In this document: one piece after another, positions 54,687 through 62,934 of the stretch
How positions within the stretch are numbered: position 1 is the first letter of the stretch
Layout: every line of letters begins with the position of its first letter
NCBI GenBank assembly: GCA_910575275.1
Contig: CAJTEE010000001.1
Span: forward strand, 310,001-374,000
Origin: Lachnospiraceae bacterium
Lineage (GTDB): Bacteria; Bacillota; Clostridia; Lachnospirales; Lachnospiraceae
Length of the DNA: 64,000 nt
Direction of reading: 5' to 3'
Made by a program: the position numbers and the translations under genes
The notes under the pieces: model-generated
Seen by the model: only the letters and a program-made list of their open reading frames with translations
What the model was told of the DNA's origin: nothing
Databases searched by the model: none

Positions 54687-54847
54687 TCGATCCCCTCCTT
54701 TTGGGGCGTCTCCTGTCTGCAGCCGCCCGAACAGCCGGCACAGCCGCAGCAGCTTTTCCCTTTCCTTTTCTGTCTGCGCATATAGGCAAGAATCCCCACG
54801 GACGCCGCACAAATCAATAAAAGAACGATCCCGTCTACCAGACCCAT
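54677..54847 (-). CDS. FeoB-associated Cys-rich membrane protein
   Basis: 56 residues: one membrane helix (VDGIVLLLICAASVGILAYM, residues 4-23), a basic RRQKRKGK stretch, then a Cys-rich tail CCGCAGCSGGC. The type is frequently found with feoB in Firmicutes and resembles FeoC-like accessory roles, but its function is unproven. The start at 54847 follows GAGGTGA; the next upstream ATG is less well placed. First gene of the feo operon. Confidence 0.88.
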   Translation of the reverse strand: MGLVDGIVLLLICAASVGILAYMRRQKRKGKSCCGCAGCSGGCRQETPQKEGIECR

Positions 54848-54879
54848 ATCGCTCACCTCGTACAATTTTTTGTTTCAAT

Positions 54880-54894
54880 TGATAACGAATCTCA
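54880..54894. promoter_or_regulatory. Probable Fur box
   Basis: Read on the minus strand, TGAGATTCGTTATCA matches the 7-1-7 Fur motif TGATAATnATTATCA at 11 of 14 positions. It lies immediately downstream of the predicted feo start site, where Fur-Fe2+ would repress. Confidence 0.6.
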
Positions 54895-54905
54895 ATTTCA
54901 AATAT

Positions 54906-54934
54906 ATTATATATCCACCGACCATAAATGTCAA
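54906..54934 (-). promoter_or_regulatory. feo operon promoter
   Basis: Minus-strand TTGACA (54929-54934) and TATAAT (54906-54911), both consensus, with a 17-base spacer. Transcription would start near 54899. Confidence 0.88.
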
Positions 54935-54982
54935 CAGAAATTTTATTTGGTTTGAAATTTCTTATAAAATAAAAAAAACGGC

Positions 54983-55011
54983 TTGAAATTCCCGCCGTTA
55001 CCCTTTACAAT
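54983..55011 (+). promoter_or_regulatory. fprA promoter
   Basis: TTGAAA (54983-54988) and TACAAT (55006-55011), 17 bases apart, 66 bases upstream of the fprA start and divergent from the feo promoter. Confidence 0.6.
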
Positions 55012-55077
55012 ACAACACGTATTCCCTGTTTTTTACTATATTTAAGAGCACATCGCTCAAAATTGGAGGAGTCAATT

Positions 55078-56283
55078 ATGCATTCTATCAGAAAACTGAC
55101 CGATTCTTTATATTGGGTCGGTGCAAACGACCGGCGCATCGCCTTATTCGAAAACGTATATCCGGTCCCAAAGGGCGTGTCCTATAACTCCTATCTGCTG
55201 TTGGACGAAAAATGCGCGCTGTTTGACACCGTGGATGCCGCTTTCACACATCAGCTCATGGAAAATATCGAGGCGGCTTTAAACGGCCGCAGCCTCGACT
55301 ATCTGATCGTCAACCACATGGAGCCGGACCACTGCGCTTCCATCAGCGATATTATCGACCATTACCCACAGGTCAAACTCGTGTGCACCGCCAAGGCCGC
55401 CGCGATGATGAAGCAGTTCTTTGGCTTTGATGTAAACAGCCATGTAATGACCGTTAAGGAGGGCGATACCCTGGCCCTCGGCACGCATGAGCTGACCTTT
55501 GTAATGGCCCCAATGGTCCACTGGCCCGAGGTCATGGTTTCCTACGAAAAGACCGAAAAAATCCTGTTCTCGGCCGACGCATTCGGCTCCTTCGGCGCCA
55601 TCGACGGCAATATCTTCGCCGACGAAACGGATTATAAAGGCGAATGGCATGCCGAGGCCAGAAGATACTATACAAACATCGTCGGAAAATTCGGCGTACA
55701 GGTACAAGCCCTCTTAAAAAAAGCGGCCGGTCTGGAACTCAACATGATCTGCCCGCTCCACAGCCTTGTCTGGAGAAAGGATTTTTCCTGGCTTCTTGAC
55801 TGCTATTCCAAATGGAGCTCCTATACACCCGAGGAGCCGTCCGTCGTCCTCGCCTACGCCTCGGTCTACGGCCACACGCAGAACGCCGTGGATATCCTGG
55901 CCGGAGAGCTTGCCGAGAGAGGCATAAAAAGGATTTCCGTCTTTGACGTATCTAAGACGCACCCATCCTACATTTTGGCGGAGGCCTTCCGCTGCTCGCA
56001 TCTGGTACTGGCCTCCATCACCTACAACAACGGCATTTTCTGCAACATGGACACCCTGATCCACCAACTTGCCGCCCACAATCTCCAAAACCGTACAATC
56101 GCCCTGATCGAAAACGGAACCTGGGCGCCGGTCTCGGCAAAACTCATGAAAGAGGGCCTCTCCGGCCTCAAAAACAACACCTTCCTGGAAGCAGGAATCT
56201 CCTTCAAATCATCCCTGCAGACTGAGCAAGCCGCCTCCGTCCAGGAACTCGCCGACGCCCTATACGCCTCTATGACACACTAG
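55078..56283 (+). CDS. FprA family A-type flavodiiron protein
   Basis: 401 residues: N-terminal metallo-beta-lactamase-like diiron domain with H80, E82, D84, H85 (VNHMEPDHCAS), MVHWPEVM, FSADAFGSFGA and PLHSLVW; C-terminal flavodoxin domain with FMN-binding VLAYASVYGHTQNAVDIL. It reduces O2 or NO to water or N2O in anaerobes, taking electrons from rubredoxin. The start at 55078 has GGAGG 8 bases upstream. Rubredoxin and another flavodoxin follow. The stop codon TAG is the first triplet of the palindromic element at 56281. Confidence 0.93.
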   Translation: MHSIRKLTDSLYWVGANDRRIALFENVYPVPKGVSYNSYLLLDEKCALFDTVDAAFTHQLMENIEAALNGRSLDYLIVNHMEPDHCASISDIIDHYPQVKLVCTAKAAAMMKQFFGFDVNSHVMTVKEGDTLALGTHELTFVMAPMVHWPEVMVSYEKTEKILFSADAFGSFGAIDGNIFADETDYKGEWHAEARRYYTNIVGKFGVQVQALLKKAAGLELNMICPLHSLVWRKDFSWLLDCYSKWSSYTPEEPSVVLAYASVYGHTQNAVDILAGELAERGIKRISVFDVSKTHPSYILAEAFRCSHLVLASITYNNGIFCNMDTLIHQLAAHNLQNRTIALIENGTWAPVSAKLMKEGLSGLKNNTFLEAGISFKSSLQTEQAASVQELADALYASMTH

Positions 56284-56444
56284 AGCGTGTTTGAAAATTC
56301 ATTCCCCTCAAATGTGCGTTCCTCTTCGCGGTATATTTGACCTAAATTTACTTAACGTAGTCCACTACGCCGCGTTCATTTGGGCCAAATCTCCCACAAA
56401 GCGGAACGCACATCTGACGGAGGGCAATTTTCAAACATACTCTA
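56281..56444. repeat. 164-bp near-perfect palindromic element (MITE-like)
   Basis: The ends TAGAGCGTGTTTGAAAATT and AATTTTCAAACATACTCTA are inverted repeats (17 of 19). The internal halves remain complementary (for example AATGTGCGTTCC with GGAACGCACAT) down to the centre CGTAG-TCCA-CTACG at 56356-56369. The geometric centre of the ends coincides with this loop (56362.5). It has no coding capacity. Such full-length palindromes behave as MITEs or large structured RNAs. Confidence 0.9.
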
Positions 56445-56613
56445 GCAAGCTGTCCAAAGGGACTTCTGGGCCTGGCTACCACTGTACGCGAGCACTTTCC
56501 CTCGCTATCCCCCCTACGCATAAAATTTTAAGAAACATGCATACTTTCTTCATAGACGAATCCCCTCCCCTTATGCTATAATAAACCTAATTAAAACAAG
56601 GAGGTATTCAACC
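56445..56613. other. Spacer with rubredoxin promoter
   Basis: The only signal I see is an extended -10, TTATGCTATAAT at 56571-56582, 31 bases before the rubredoxin ATG. The rest of the spacer is unassigned. Confidence 0.5.
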
Positions 56614-56775
56614 ATGAAAAAATATGAATGCGAAGTATGCGGATACATTTACGATGAGGCCGCCGGAGATCCGGACAACGGAATCGCCCCCGGCACCAAA
56701 TGGGAAGATCTCCCCGCTGACTGGGTCTGCCCTCTCTGCTCTGTCGGAAAGGACGAGTTCAAAGCAGTCGAATAA
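56614..56775 (+). CDS. Rubredoxin
   Basis: 53 residues, standard rubredoxin. Fe(Cys)4 ligands are C6 and C9 ([10 protein letters not shown]) and C39 and C42 (CPLCSVGK), with the aromatic core Y4, Y11, Y13, W30, W37. Carries electrons to the flavodiiron protein upstream. AAGGAGG precedes the start by 8 bases. Short enough to be missed by length-limited gene finding. Confidence 0.96.
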   Translation: MKKYECEVCGYIYDEAAGDPDNGIAPGTKWEDLPADWVCPLCSVGKDEFKAVE

Positions 56776-56796
56776 ATTTCTTTGGGGAGGGGTTAC

Positions 56797-57309
56797 ATGA
56801 CGTATTCAATCGTTTTTTCCAGTATGACCGGCAACACCGCCGCGTTGGCCGACCGGCTGCACAGCTTGCTCCCGGCCGAATCCTGTCTCTATTTTGGAGA
56901 GACCTCGCGGGAAGCGGTTTCCATCAACGCCGACATCACCTTTGTCGGCTTCTGGACCGACAAAGACAGTTGTGACTCTCTGACCCGCGTTTTCCTGAAA
57001 AAACTTTCCAATCGGACCGTCGTCCTATTTGGCACTGCCGGCTACAGCTCCGACCCGGAGTATTTCCGGCAGGTTTTAACCGCGGCGGCCCGTCAGGCCA
57101 ACGTAAGCAACACCGTTCTTCCGGGCTTTATGTGTCAGGGAAAAATGCGGCCGGAGGTCAAGGCCAAATGCGAAGCGGAGCTTTCCATTGATCCGGAAAA
57201 CGCCAAGGCCAAAAGCTTCCTGGAGAGATATGCCAAAGCCGAATCGCATCCGGACGAAAGCGATTTCCTGGCTCTGGCCGACTGGGTAAACGGGTTTATG
57301 CTCTCATAG
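56797..57309 (+). CDS. Flavodoxin family protein
   Basis: 170 residues. FMN phosphate loop SSMTGNTAALADRL at residues 8-21; FVGFWTDKDSCD near 49-60; VVLFGTAGYSSDPEY near 75. It resembles the BilS-like flavodoxins found in gut anaerobes, but no bilirubin reductase gene is nearby, so that role is only a possibility. The start at 56797 has GGGAGGGG upstream; 21 bases after rubredoxin, so probably one redox operon. Confidence 0.83.
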   Translation: MTYSIVFSSMTGNTAALADRLHSLLPAESCLYFGETSREAVSINADITFVGFWTDKDSCDSLTRVFLKKLSNRTVVLFGTAGYSSDPEYFRQVLTAAARQANVSNTVLPGFMCQGKMRPEVKAKCEAELSIDPENAKAKSFLERYAKAESHPDESDFLALADWVNGFMLS

Positions 57310-57322
57310 CCGGAATACATAC

Positions 57323-57360
57323 AGCCGGTTTTCTGCCGCATAGTGTACAGAAAACCGGCT
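57323..57360. terminator. Bidirectional terminator
   Basis: Perfect 13-bp stem AGCCGGTTTTCTG / CAGAAAACCGGCT with a 12-base loop, followed by ATTTTTATC on the plus strand. Ends the rubredoxin-flavodoxin transcript and lies 24 bases past the transporter stop on the other strand. Confidence 0.85.
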
Positions 57361-57383
57361 ATTTTTATCTTCTATGATTTTGA

Positions 57384-58673
57384 TCAGCTTACAAGGTGAA
57401 CCAGAATTCCCCCTAACGTCAGCATCAGCGCTCCACAGGAGCGCGTCACGATCTGGGCAAACGGCAGAAGCTCCATCCGATGGGCGCTGCTTAGGACCGC
57501 CACGTTTCCGGAACCTCCCATATTCGTTGTACACATACCGGCCGCAATCGCAGATTCGAGCGGATAAAAGCCCACCAGCTTCCCAAGCAAAGCCGCCGTC
57601 AGCGTAATTGCCGTCTCAATCAGCACGATGGCAAGCAGATAAAGCGGCGTCAGTGTCTTCATGATCTCATTCAAATTAATCAGTGTAAAACCGATTCCCA
57701 CCAGAGCCGCCGCCGTCCAGCTATGGATCGCAAACTGCCCCCATTCTCTCGCCGCATCCTCCAGCTCCTCTGACATAATCCCGGTCCCCTTGACAACGAC
57801 GACCGCAATGATCATCCAGGCGTACGTCGGAATGACCGGCACAAAACGGTTTAAAAGGGCTCCAAGCTGGTAGAACGCAAACGCGATCAGCATGCCTGTC
57901 CCCAAAAGCGCAAAGGTAGGCTTCATCGGCGGTGTTTTTTTCACCGGTTTCCCGTCGTTGATCAATACGCCGTTTCCTGTCGTCTCCGGGTGCTTCCTTC
58001 CGTAGTCGTTTAACAGGCCGCCATACACGATCGCCACACAGTTGCCCAGCACGGTTGCCGGGGCCATCTTGGTTAAGACCGCAGAGGCGCTGATCCCCAG
58101 CTCCTGCGCATAGATCGTGGAAAGCGGGACCGTCCCCGCCGTCATGCCGCCGCTGGTCATGGCGACTCCGATGTATAAGATTCCCCCCCAGAAGCCGTCT
58201 CCCAAAACCATTCCCATGAGCCCGGACAGAAAAAGCCCGACCGCCAGAGCCGCAACCGCAACCGGCAGAATCTTCACCGTCGCCCGAAGAAGAAGATTCC
58301 GGTCGATGTTAAACAGGCTGCCCGTAATCAGGGCTGCGATATAAAAAATCAGAAAGCCGCTGTCGTTCACAAAATAGGACAAAGTTTCCGTCGTCTGCTG
58401 CGGGATCAGGCCCGTCGCCTGAATCATGGACGCCCCAAGGATGCAGATCACGGAGCCGCCCAGATACGTCTTGACAAACGGAACTGAATTTCCGATCCAG
58501 TTAAGCCCCTCTCCGAATATCATCAGGACCAAGAAGGCCGGGACCAGACTTTTCGGGATACAGCCCGCAAGCATACAGGCCAGCGTCAGCGCAAAAAGCG
58601 CAAAATACAGCGGAAGCGGAAAGCCTGCGATCTTTACCGTACTGTTTTTTTTCTCCGTTTTGTCTCTGCTCAT
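57384..58673 (-). CDS. 2-hydroxycarboxylate transporter family protein (CitS/MaeN-like)
   Basis: 429 residues with about 11 membrane segments. Family re-entrant-loop motifs are visible: TSGGMTAGTVPLSTI in the first half and NMGGSGNVAVLSS near the C-terminus. Members exchange citrate, malate or lactate with Na+ or H+. The start at 58673 (MSRDKTEKK) lies 17 bases after the greA stop; the longer frame overlapping greA is not needed. Substrate unknown; a lactate- or malate-type acid would fit the LarA-like and dehydrogenase genes. Confidence 0.87.
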   Translation of the reverse strand: MSRDKTEKKNSTVKIAGFPLPLYFALFALTLACMLAGCIPKSLVPAFLVLMIFGEGLNWIGNSVPFVKTYLGGSVICILGASMIQATGLIPQQTTETLSYFVNDSGFLIFYIAALITGSLFNIDRNLLLRATVKILPVAVAALAVGLFLSGLMGMVLGDGFWGGILYIGVAMTSGGMTAGTVPLSTIYAQELGISASAVLTKMAPATVLGNCVAIVYGGLLNDYGRKHPETTGNGVLINDGKPVKKTPPMKPTFALLGTGMLIAFAFYQLGALLNRFVPVIPTYAWMIIAVVVVKGTGIMSEELEDAAREWGQFAIHSWTAAALVGIGFTLINLNEIMKTLTPLYLLAIVLIETAITLTAALLGKLVGFYPLESAIAAGMCTTNMGGSGNVAVLSSAHRMELLPFAQIVTRSCGALMLTLGGILVHLVS

Positions 58674-58689
58674 ATCATGGCCTGCCTTT

Positions 58690-59193
58690 CTAAAAGCTCC
58701 GCAGCGCGTCGCTTCCGTCATCCGTCGTCTTTTCAATCCGCCTTACAACCACGTCGTACCCGTTTCCCCGCTCCAGCGGTACATGCACCCGGTCTCCCAC
58801 CTTATGCCCCAGAAGCGCCCTGCCAAGCGGCGACTCGGAGCTTATCAGCCCTTTTAAAGAATTCCCCCGGACGGTTGTCACGATCTTATACGTCTCCGTC
58901 TCGTCATCCTCCTCAAAATACACATCCACTGTATTATAAAGCCCGATCTCATCCGCCCCCGAACGATCCTGCACAATTTTTGCGGTCCGTATCATCCGCT
59001 CCAGGTATCGGATCCGGCTCTCGTTTTTATTTTTATCACGCTTTGCCGCATAATACTCAAAATTTTCGCTCAGATCCCCCTGAGCCCTGGCCTCCTTGAC
59101 GGCCTCCAGCGCCTCCTTGCGCACGACGAGCTTCCGATATTCAATCTCCTCCTCCATCTTCTTGATATCGTTTTTTGTCAGTTCGTTATACAT
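58690..59193 (-). CDS. greA: GreA/GreB family transcript cleavage factor
   Basis: 167 residues: an N-terminal coiled coil (about 1-80, LTKNDIKKMEEEIEYRK and GDLSENFEYYAAK with the acidic tip residues D and E) and a C-terminal FKBP-like domain (SPLGRALLGHKVGDRVHV). It rescues backtracked RNA polymerase. The start at 59193 follows GGGAGGGG. It is slightly longer than typical GreA (~158) but otherwise normal. A TATAAT word at 59237-59242 may be its -10. Confidence 0.92.
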   Translation of the reverse strand: MYNELTKNDIKKMEEEIEYRKLVVRKEALEAVKEARAQGDLSENFEYYAAKRDKNKNESRIRYLERMIRTAKIVQDRSGADEIGLYNTVDVYFEEDDETETYKIVTTVRGNSLKGLISSESPLGRALLGHKVGDRVHVPLERGNGYDVVVRRIEKTTDDGSDALRSF

Positions 59194-59597
59194 GCTTCCC
59201 CTCCCGATTCGGCCTTTCCGATATTCTCTGGCTCCTATTATAACAAATTTTCTCAATAAAGAAAACTTTTTATTGCTCACTCCTTCAAAATCCATTTAAA
59301 CCATGCGGCCGGCCGTTCGCCGCCATGTGTGCATAGAAAATTGCCTGCATTCCAAAACGAAATGCAGGCATCATCCGCACTAAATTTTAGATATTTCTCC
59401 TGTCTACTTGATAGGGGGCATATCACATATCATTTTCCGGGGTTTTTAAACCATTTTGATACGGTTTGGGCAACAGATTATCTCTTGGATAGTTTCGAAC
59501 GGCCAAAATACGGTATTTTCAAGGCACCCGTTAGCTCCTGTCACTTGCCCATATGATTTTATATTGTTGAATACTATTCTGTTAAATTCTCCATGAG
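59194..59597. other. greA upstream region and left edge of the AT-rich island
   Basis: Contains the probable greA -10 (59237-59242) and a 10-bp hairpin (TGCCTGCATT at 59342-59351 with AATGCAGGCA at 59361-59370). Base composition becomes visibly AT-richer from about 59.38 kb rightwards. I see no intact gene. Confidence 0.5.
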
Positions 59598-59825
59598 TTA
59601 TGCAATAGCCGCTTTTGCACATGGCAGTACATATAAGGTATCCGGGTCAAAATCAAGGCATGTCGTACTGTCCCAACGTCCACTTATATCCCACGCAAGT
59701 GTATCATTCATCACCGTACATCTATCCATAAAGACTTCGACATTTTTTAAGCAACAAAAAGCCTCTTTCTCAATCATCTGCAACATATCATAGACGATGT
59801 ATGCTGTAAGCGATGTATTTCAAGT
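59598..59825 (-). pseudogene. DUF2442-like protein, C-terminal fragment
   Basis: The minus strand reads YIVYDMLQMIEKEAFCCLKN, then a DUF2442-like ending NDTLAWDISGRWDSTTCLDF with DPDTLYVL. The N-terminal beta strands of this ~80-residue domain are absent, because an in-frame stop lies at about 59823. DUF2442 genes often accompany toxin-antitoxin or mobile loci. Identification is by motif memory only. Confidence 0.5.
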
Positions 59826-59896
59826 GCATCAAATACAACATACAGTCAGCTCATTTGCGGCAGAATGATATGACTGACGGAAAGGACAAGAGAGAT

Positions 59897-60253
59897 ATGG
59901 CTGAATTGACTTATATTCGAGTTGGCGACTATTACATCCCAAATTTGGTTTTGGATGAGCCAGAGCCAGTAAAAACTGTTGGTAAGTACGGAAGTCTGCG
60001 ACGTATCTATCTCAAGCAGTACAAGCATGAGTTGTGGAGGGAATTAGCTGGCAATGGAACACTAAAAGCCCACCTGCTGGATATTGATGAAACAGCCAAC
60101 GAGTGGATGGATAGGAGGCTACCACAGATGATGAAGTCCGCTGGTGCGACCGAGGCATTAAAAGCCTGTGATCAGATGGCGTGGGTGGAGTTGGTAAACA
60201 TCTGCAAGGCCAAGGTGGAGGAAGTCATTTTTGCGGAATTGATATATTCCTAA
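59897..60253 (+). CDS. Transposon-encoded protein TnpV
   Basis: 118 residues matching the TnpV type carried by Tn4451-like and related elements of gut Firmicutes: MAELTYIRVGDYYIPNLVL, GKYGSLRRIYL, LDIDETANEWMDR and ATEALKACDQMAWVELVN with AEVIFAELIYS-like ending. Its function in transposition is unclear. No recombinase gene accompanies it here, so it is a leftover of a mobile element. The start at 59897 is preferred over the in-frame ATG at 59870. Confidence 0.82.
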   Translation: MAELTYIRVGDYYIPNLVLDEPEPVKTVGKYGSLRRIYLKQYKHELWRELAGNGTLKAHLLDIDETANEWMDRRLPQMMKSAGATEALKACDQMAWVELVNICKAKVEEVIFAELIYS

Positions 60254-60388
60254 AGTATGGAGCTATGTAGCAGCATGGGGAACTGATTGCGCCCCCCATG
60301 CTGTTGCATTTTGGTCTACTACACTCTTGCACGGTAGCACATATTTTGCTATGATGAAGCTATTCTGATATAGCATTGAGGTGACACA

Positions 60389-61297
60389 ATGACACTGCAA
60401 CAGCTAAAATATGTGATAACCGTTGCCGAAAGGGGCTCCATCACAGAGGCGGCAAAAGACCTGTATATCTCCCAACCAAGCCTTTCCGGCGCAGTCAAAG
60501 AGGTGGAAAAGGAAGCTGGGCTTATGATCTTCAACCGTTGCCGTGCGGGAGTTGCCTTGACAGCGGAAGGAATGGAGTTTCTGGGATACGCCCGACAAGT
60601 TGTGCAGCAAATGGAACTTTTGGAATCCAGATACATTGAGAGCCGGCCGGAAAAAGTGCGTTTTTGCGTATCCACCCAACACTATACGTTTGCAGCGAAC
60701 GCTTTTGTTGAACTGGTGCAGCGTTTTGGACAGGAACGGTATGAATTTATCCTAAATGAGACGCAGACCCACCAGATTATTGAGGATGTCAGGAACCGCT
60801 TCAGTGATTTAGGTATTCTTTTTCTTAGCCAGAGCAACGAAAACGTACTGCGTAAAAGTTTTGAGGAATATGGCCTTGATTTCCACGAATTATTTACCGC
60901 TGCTCCCCACGTCTTTTTACGAAAGGAGCATCCATTGGCAACTCTGGGAGAGATCACGCTGAGGGACTTGAAGCCCTACCCCCGGTTAAGTTTTGTACAG
61001 GGGGCTTATGAATCCTCTAACTTCGCAGAGGAATTGTTCAGCAATGAAGCTGCTGACAAAAGCATTAAAATCAGCGACCGTGCTGCCATTGTCAATTTCA
61101 TGGTAGGACTGGACGGCTACACAATTTCAAGCGGCATATTTCCAAGATATTTGCACGGCGATTCTATCGTTTCCATCCCCCTTGCGGAAAAGGAGACGAT
61201 GCGAATCGGGTATCTTCTGAACAAGGATCGGGAACTGTCCGAGTTGGGCAGAATTTATATTGAGGCTCTGATGCAATATCAGCAGGATCAAACATAG
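60389..61297 (+). CDS. LysR family transcriptional regulator
   Basis: 302 residues: winged helix at 1-60 (TLQQLKYVITVAERGSITEA, LYISQPSLSGAVKEVEKEAG) and a periplasmic-binding-like effector domain (about 90-295). Likely controls the lysE-type gene 87 bases downstream. GCTAT / ATAGC words upstream of its own start and between the two genes may be its sites. Confidence 0.92.
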   Translation: MTLQQLKYVITVAERGSITEAAKDLYISQPSLSGAVKEVEKEAGLMIFNRCRAGVALTAEGMEFLGYARQVVQQMELLESRYIESRPEKVRFCVSTQHYTFAANAFVELVQRFGQERYEFILNETQTHQIIEDVRNRFSDLGILFLSQSNENVLRKSFEEYGLDFHELFTAAPHVFLRKEHPLATLGEITLRDLKPYPRLSFVQGAYESSNFAEELFSNEAADKSIKISDRAAIVNFMVGLDGYTISSGIFPRYLHGDSIVSIPLAEKETMRIGYLLNKDRELSELGRIYIEALMQYQQDQT

Positions 61298-61305
61298 GCT
61301 CGCCC

Positions 61306-61361
61306 TATGCTTTAGCATAACAAATCAATATTACCTATCCCATAGCATTCCGTCGTATAAT
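61306..61361 (+). promoter_or_regulatory. Possible LysR site and promoter of the exporter operon
   Basis: Palindrome TATGCT-TT-AGCATA at 61306-61319, a further half-site ATAGCAT at 61342-61348 and a TATAAT -10 at 61356-61361, all between the regulator and the lysE-type gene. This is the usual spacing of LysR recognition and activation half-sites. Confidence 0.5.
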
Positions 61362-61384
61362 GACGAGCGGAAGGAGGCGTTATT

Positions 61385-61969
61385 ATGCCTGGCTATGCGA
61401 TAGGTAATTTTTTTGTTTATTCTGTAATCAATGCGTTTACTCCGGGGCCGGGGAACATTCTTGCGCTGAACACGGTAACGAACTACGGGTGGAAAAAAGG
61501 AACCCCTCTGTTTCTGGGCATCTTTGCTGGTTACTATGTTGTTCAGTTGATTTGCGCGGTGTTTGTTTATGGTGTCAGTACCTTCCTGCCTGGTGTGTTG
61601 GGAGTGATGAAATATGTTGGCGCAGCATATATCCTCTGGCTGGCCCTACATATTGCACTCAGCCGCCCGAGCGGGGACGGCAGCGAGAAATCAGCGTCCT
61701 TCTGGAAGGGCTTCATGCTGCAATTCGTCAATGTAAAGATATATCTGTTCGGCATTACTGCCTTGACCGGCTATGTGACCAATTACAGTACAGCACTGTG
61801 GAGTCTGCTTTTCTTTGAACTGGTTATAGCCACCATAGGAACGATTGCAACCACGGCGTGGATTGGAGCAGGCGTAGCCATTCAGAAGGTCTATCTTCAA
61901 CATTATAGGCCCATCAATATCATTCTGGCACTGACTCTGCTGGAATGTGTGTATAGCATCCTGAAATAG
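61385..61969 (+). CDS. LysE/RhtB family amino-acid exporter
   Basis: 194 residues with six hydrophobic segments. The family signature NAFTPGPGNILALNTVTNYGW lies near residues 16-36 (written here as two joined parts, FTPGPGNILALNTV and NYGWKKG). The family exports lysine, arginine, homoserine, threonine or toxic analogues. GGAAGGAGG precedes the start. First gene of a run continuing into the aminotransferase remnant, B3/B4 protein and Cys/Met-lyase gene. Confidence 0.9.
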   Translation: MPGYAIGNFFVYSVINAFTPGPGNILALNTVTNYGWKKGTPLFLGIFAGYYVVQLICAVFVYGVSTFLPGVLGVMKYVGAAYILWLALHIALSRPSGDGSEKSASFWKGFMLQFVNVKIYLFGITALTGYVTNYSTALWSLLFFELVIATIGTIATTAWIGAGVAIQKVYLQHYRPINIILALTLLECVYSILK

Positions 61970-61999
61970 TAAACATCAAATGTTAATGTGGAGGCCATT

Positions 62000-62921
62000 A
62001 TGACTAATCACAGGATATTCCAAGGTTTTCTTTTGTAATTCCGGCGCAGAGGCCAATGAAGGCGCGATCAAGCTGGCGCGGAAGTATGGTAGGGAGAAAA
62101 AGGGTGAGCGGTGCAATCAGATCATTATGCTGCAAAATTCCTTCCATGGCAGGACGATCACAACACTGTCCGCAACCGGACAGGATTCTTTCCATCAGCA
62201 CTTTTTCCCATTTACGGAAGGATTCCGGTATGTGCCGATCAATGACTGTCAGCAGTTGTCCGATGCGATTGATGTATCTGTCTGTGGTATCATGGTGGAA
62301 CTTGTCCAGGGCGAGGGCGGCGTGACCGCTATGGACAAAGAGTACGCACAATATCTGGAAACGCTCTGCAAGGAAAATGACATTATGCTGATCGTGGACG
62401 AGGTGCAGACAGGCATCGGCAGAACGGGAACCTTCCTCTGTTGTGAGCAGTACCATATCCGCCCCAATATTATTACCCTTGCAAAAGGGCTGGGCGCTGG
62501 CCTTCCAATTGGCGCTATCCTCATGGATGCAACTGCTGGGGAGATTTTTCAGCCGGGACAACACGGCTCCACCTTCGGTGGAAACCCTGTCGTTTGCGCT
62601 GGTGGAATTGAGGTGCTGAAGCAGGTCTGCAATGAAGTCTTTCTCTCCAGTGTTTCCACCAAGGCGGTATATTTGAAAGAGCAGTTATTAACCCTGCCGG
62701 GAGTTGCTGATGTGTCCGGCTTGGGGTTGATGATTGGCGTAACAGTTGTGGAGGGACTGGATGCAAGACAGATTGCCAGCCGGTGTGCAGAAAGCGGTTT
62801 GCTGATCCTGACCGCAAAGAACAAATTGAGGATCATGCCGCCCTTGAATATCACAATGGAAGAAATCGACCAGGGTATTGACGTGCTGCGCAAATGCTTA
62901 TCCGAGCAAGCACATTTATGA
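62000..62921 (+). pseudogene. Class III aminotransferase (ArgD-like), 5' deletion and frameshift
   Basis: From 62028 the frame reads FFCNSGAEANEGAIKLARKY and runs to the stop at 62921, matching the last ~300 residues of acetylornithine-type aminotransferases (NSFHGRT, DEVQTGIGRTG, PLP-lysine TLAKGLGAGLPIGA, GSTFGGNP). A proper ribosome site and ATG occur at 62000-62002, but after about nine codons (MTNHRIFQG) the frame is wrong and hits a stop. An internal deletion thus removed some 85-90 residues and shifted frame. Inactive unless reinitiated downstream. Confidence 0.85.
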
Positions 62922-62934
62922 AGGAGTATCAGCT

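Noticed and set aside
56797-57309. Naming the flavodoxin bilS
   Set aside because: Only a general flavodoxin resemblance can be seen and no bilR or bilQ gene is adjacent.
62127-62921. A complete 264-residue aminotransferase starting at 62127
   Set aside because: Family sequence extends upstream of this ATG in the same frame to about 62028, and the N-terminal domain is missing, so this is a truncated gene rather than a natural start.
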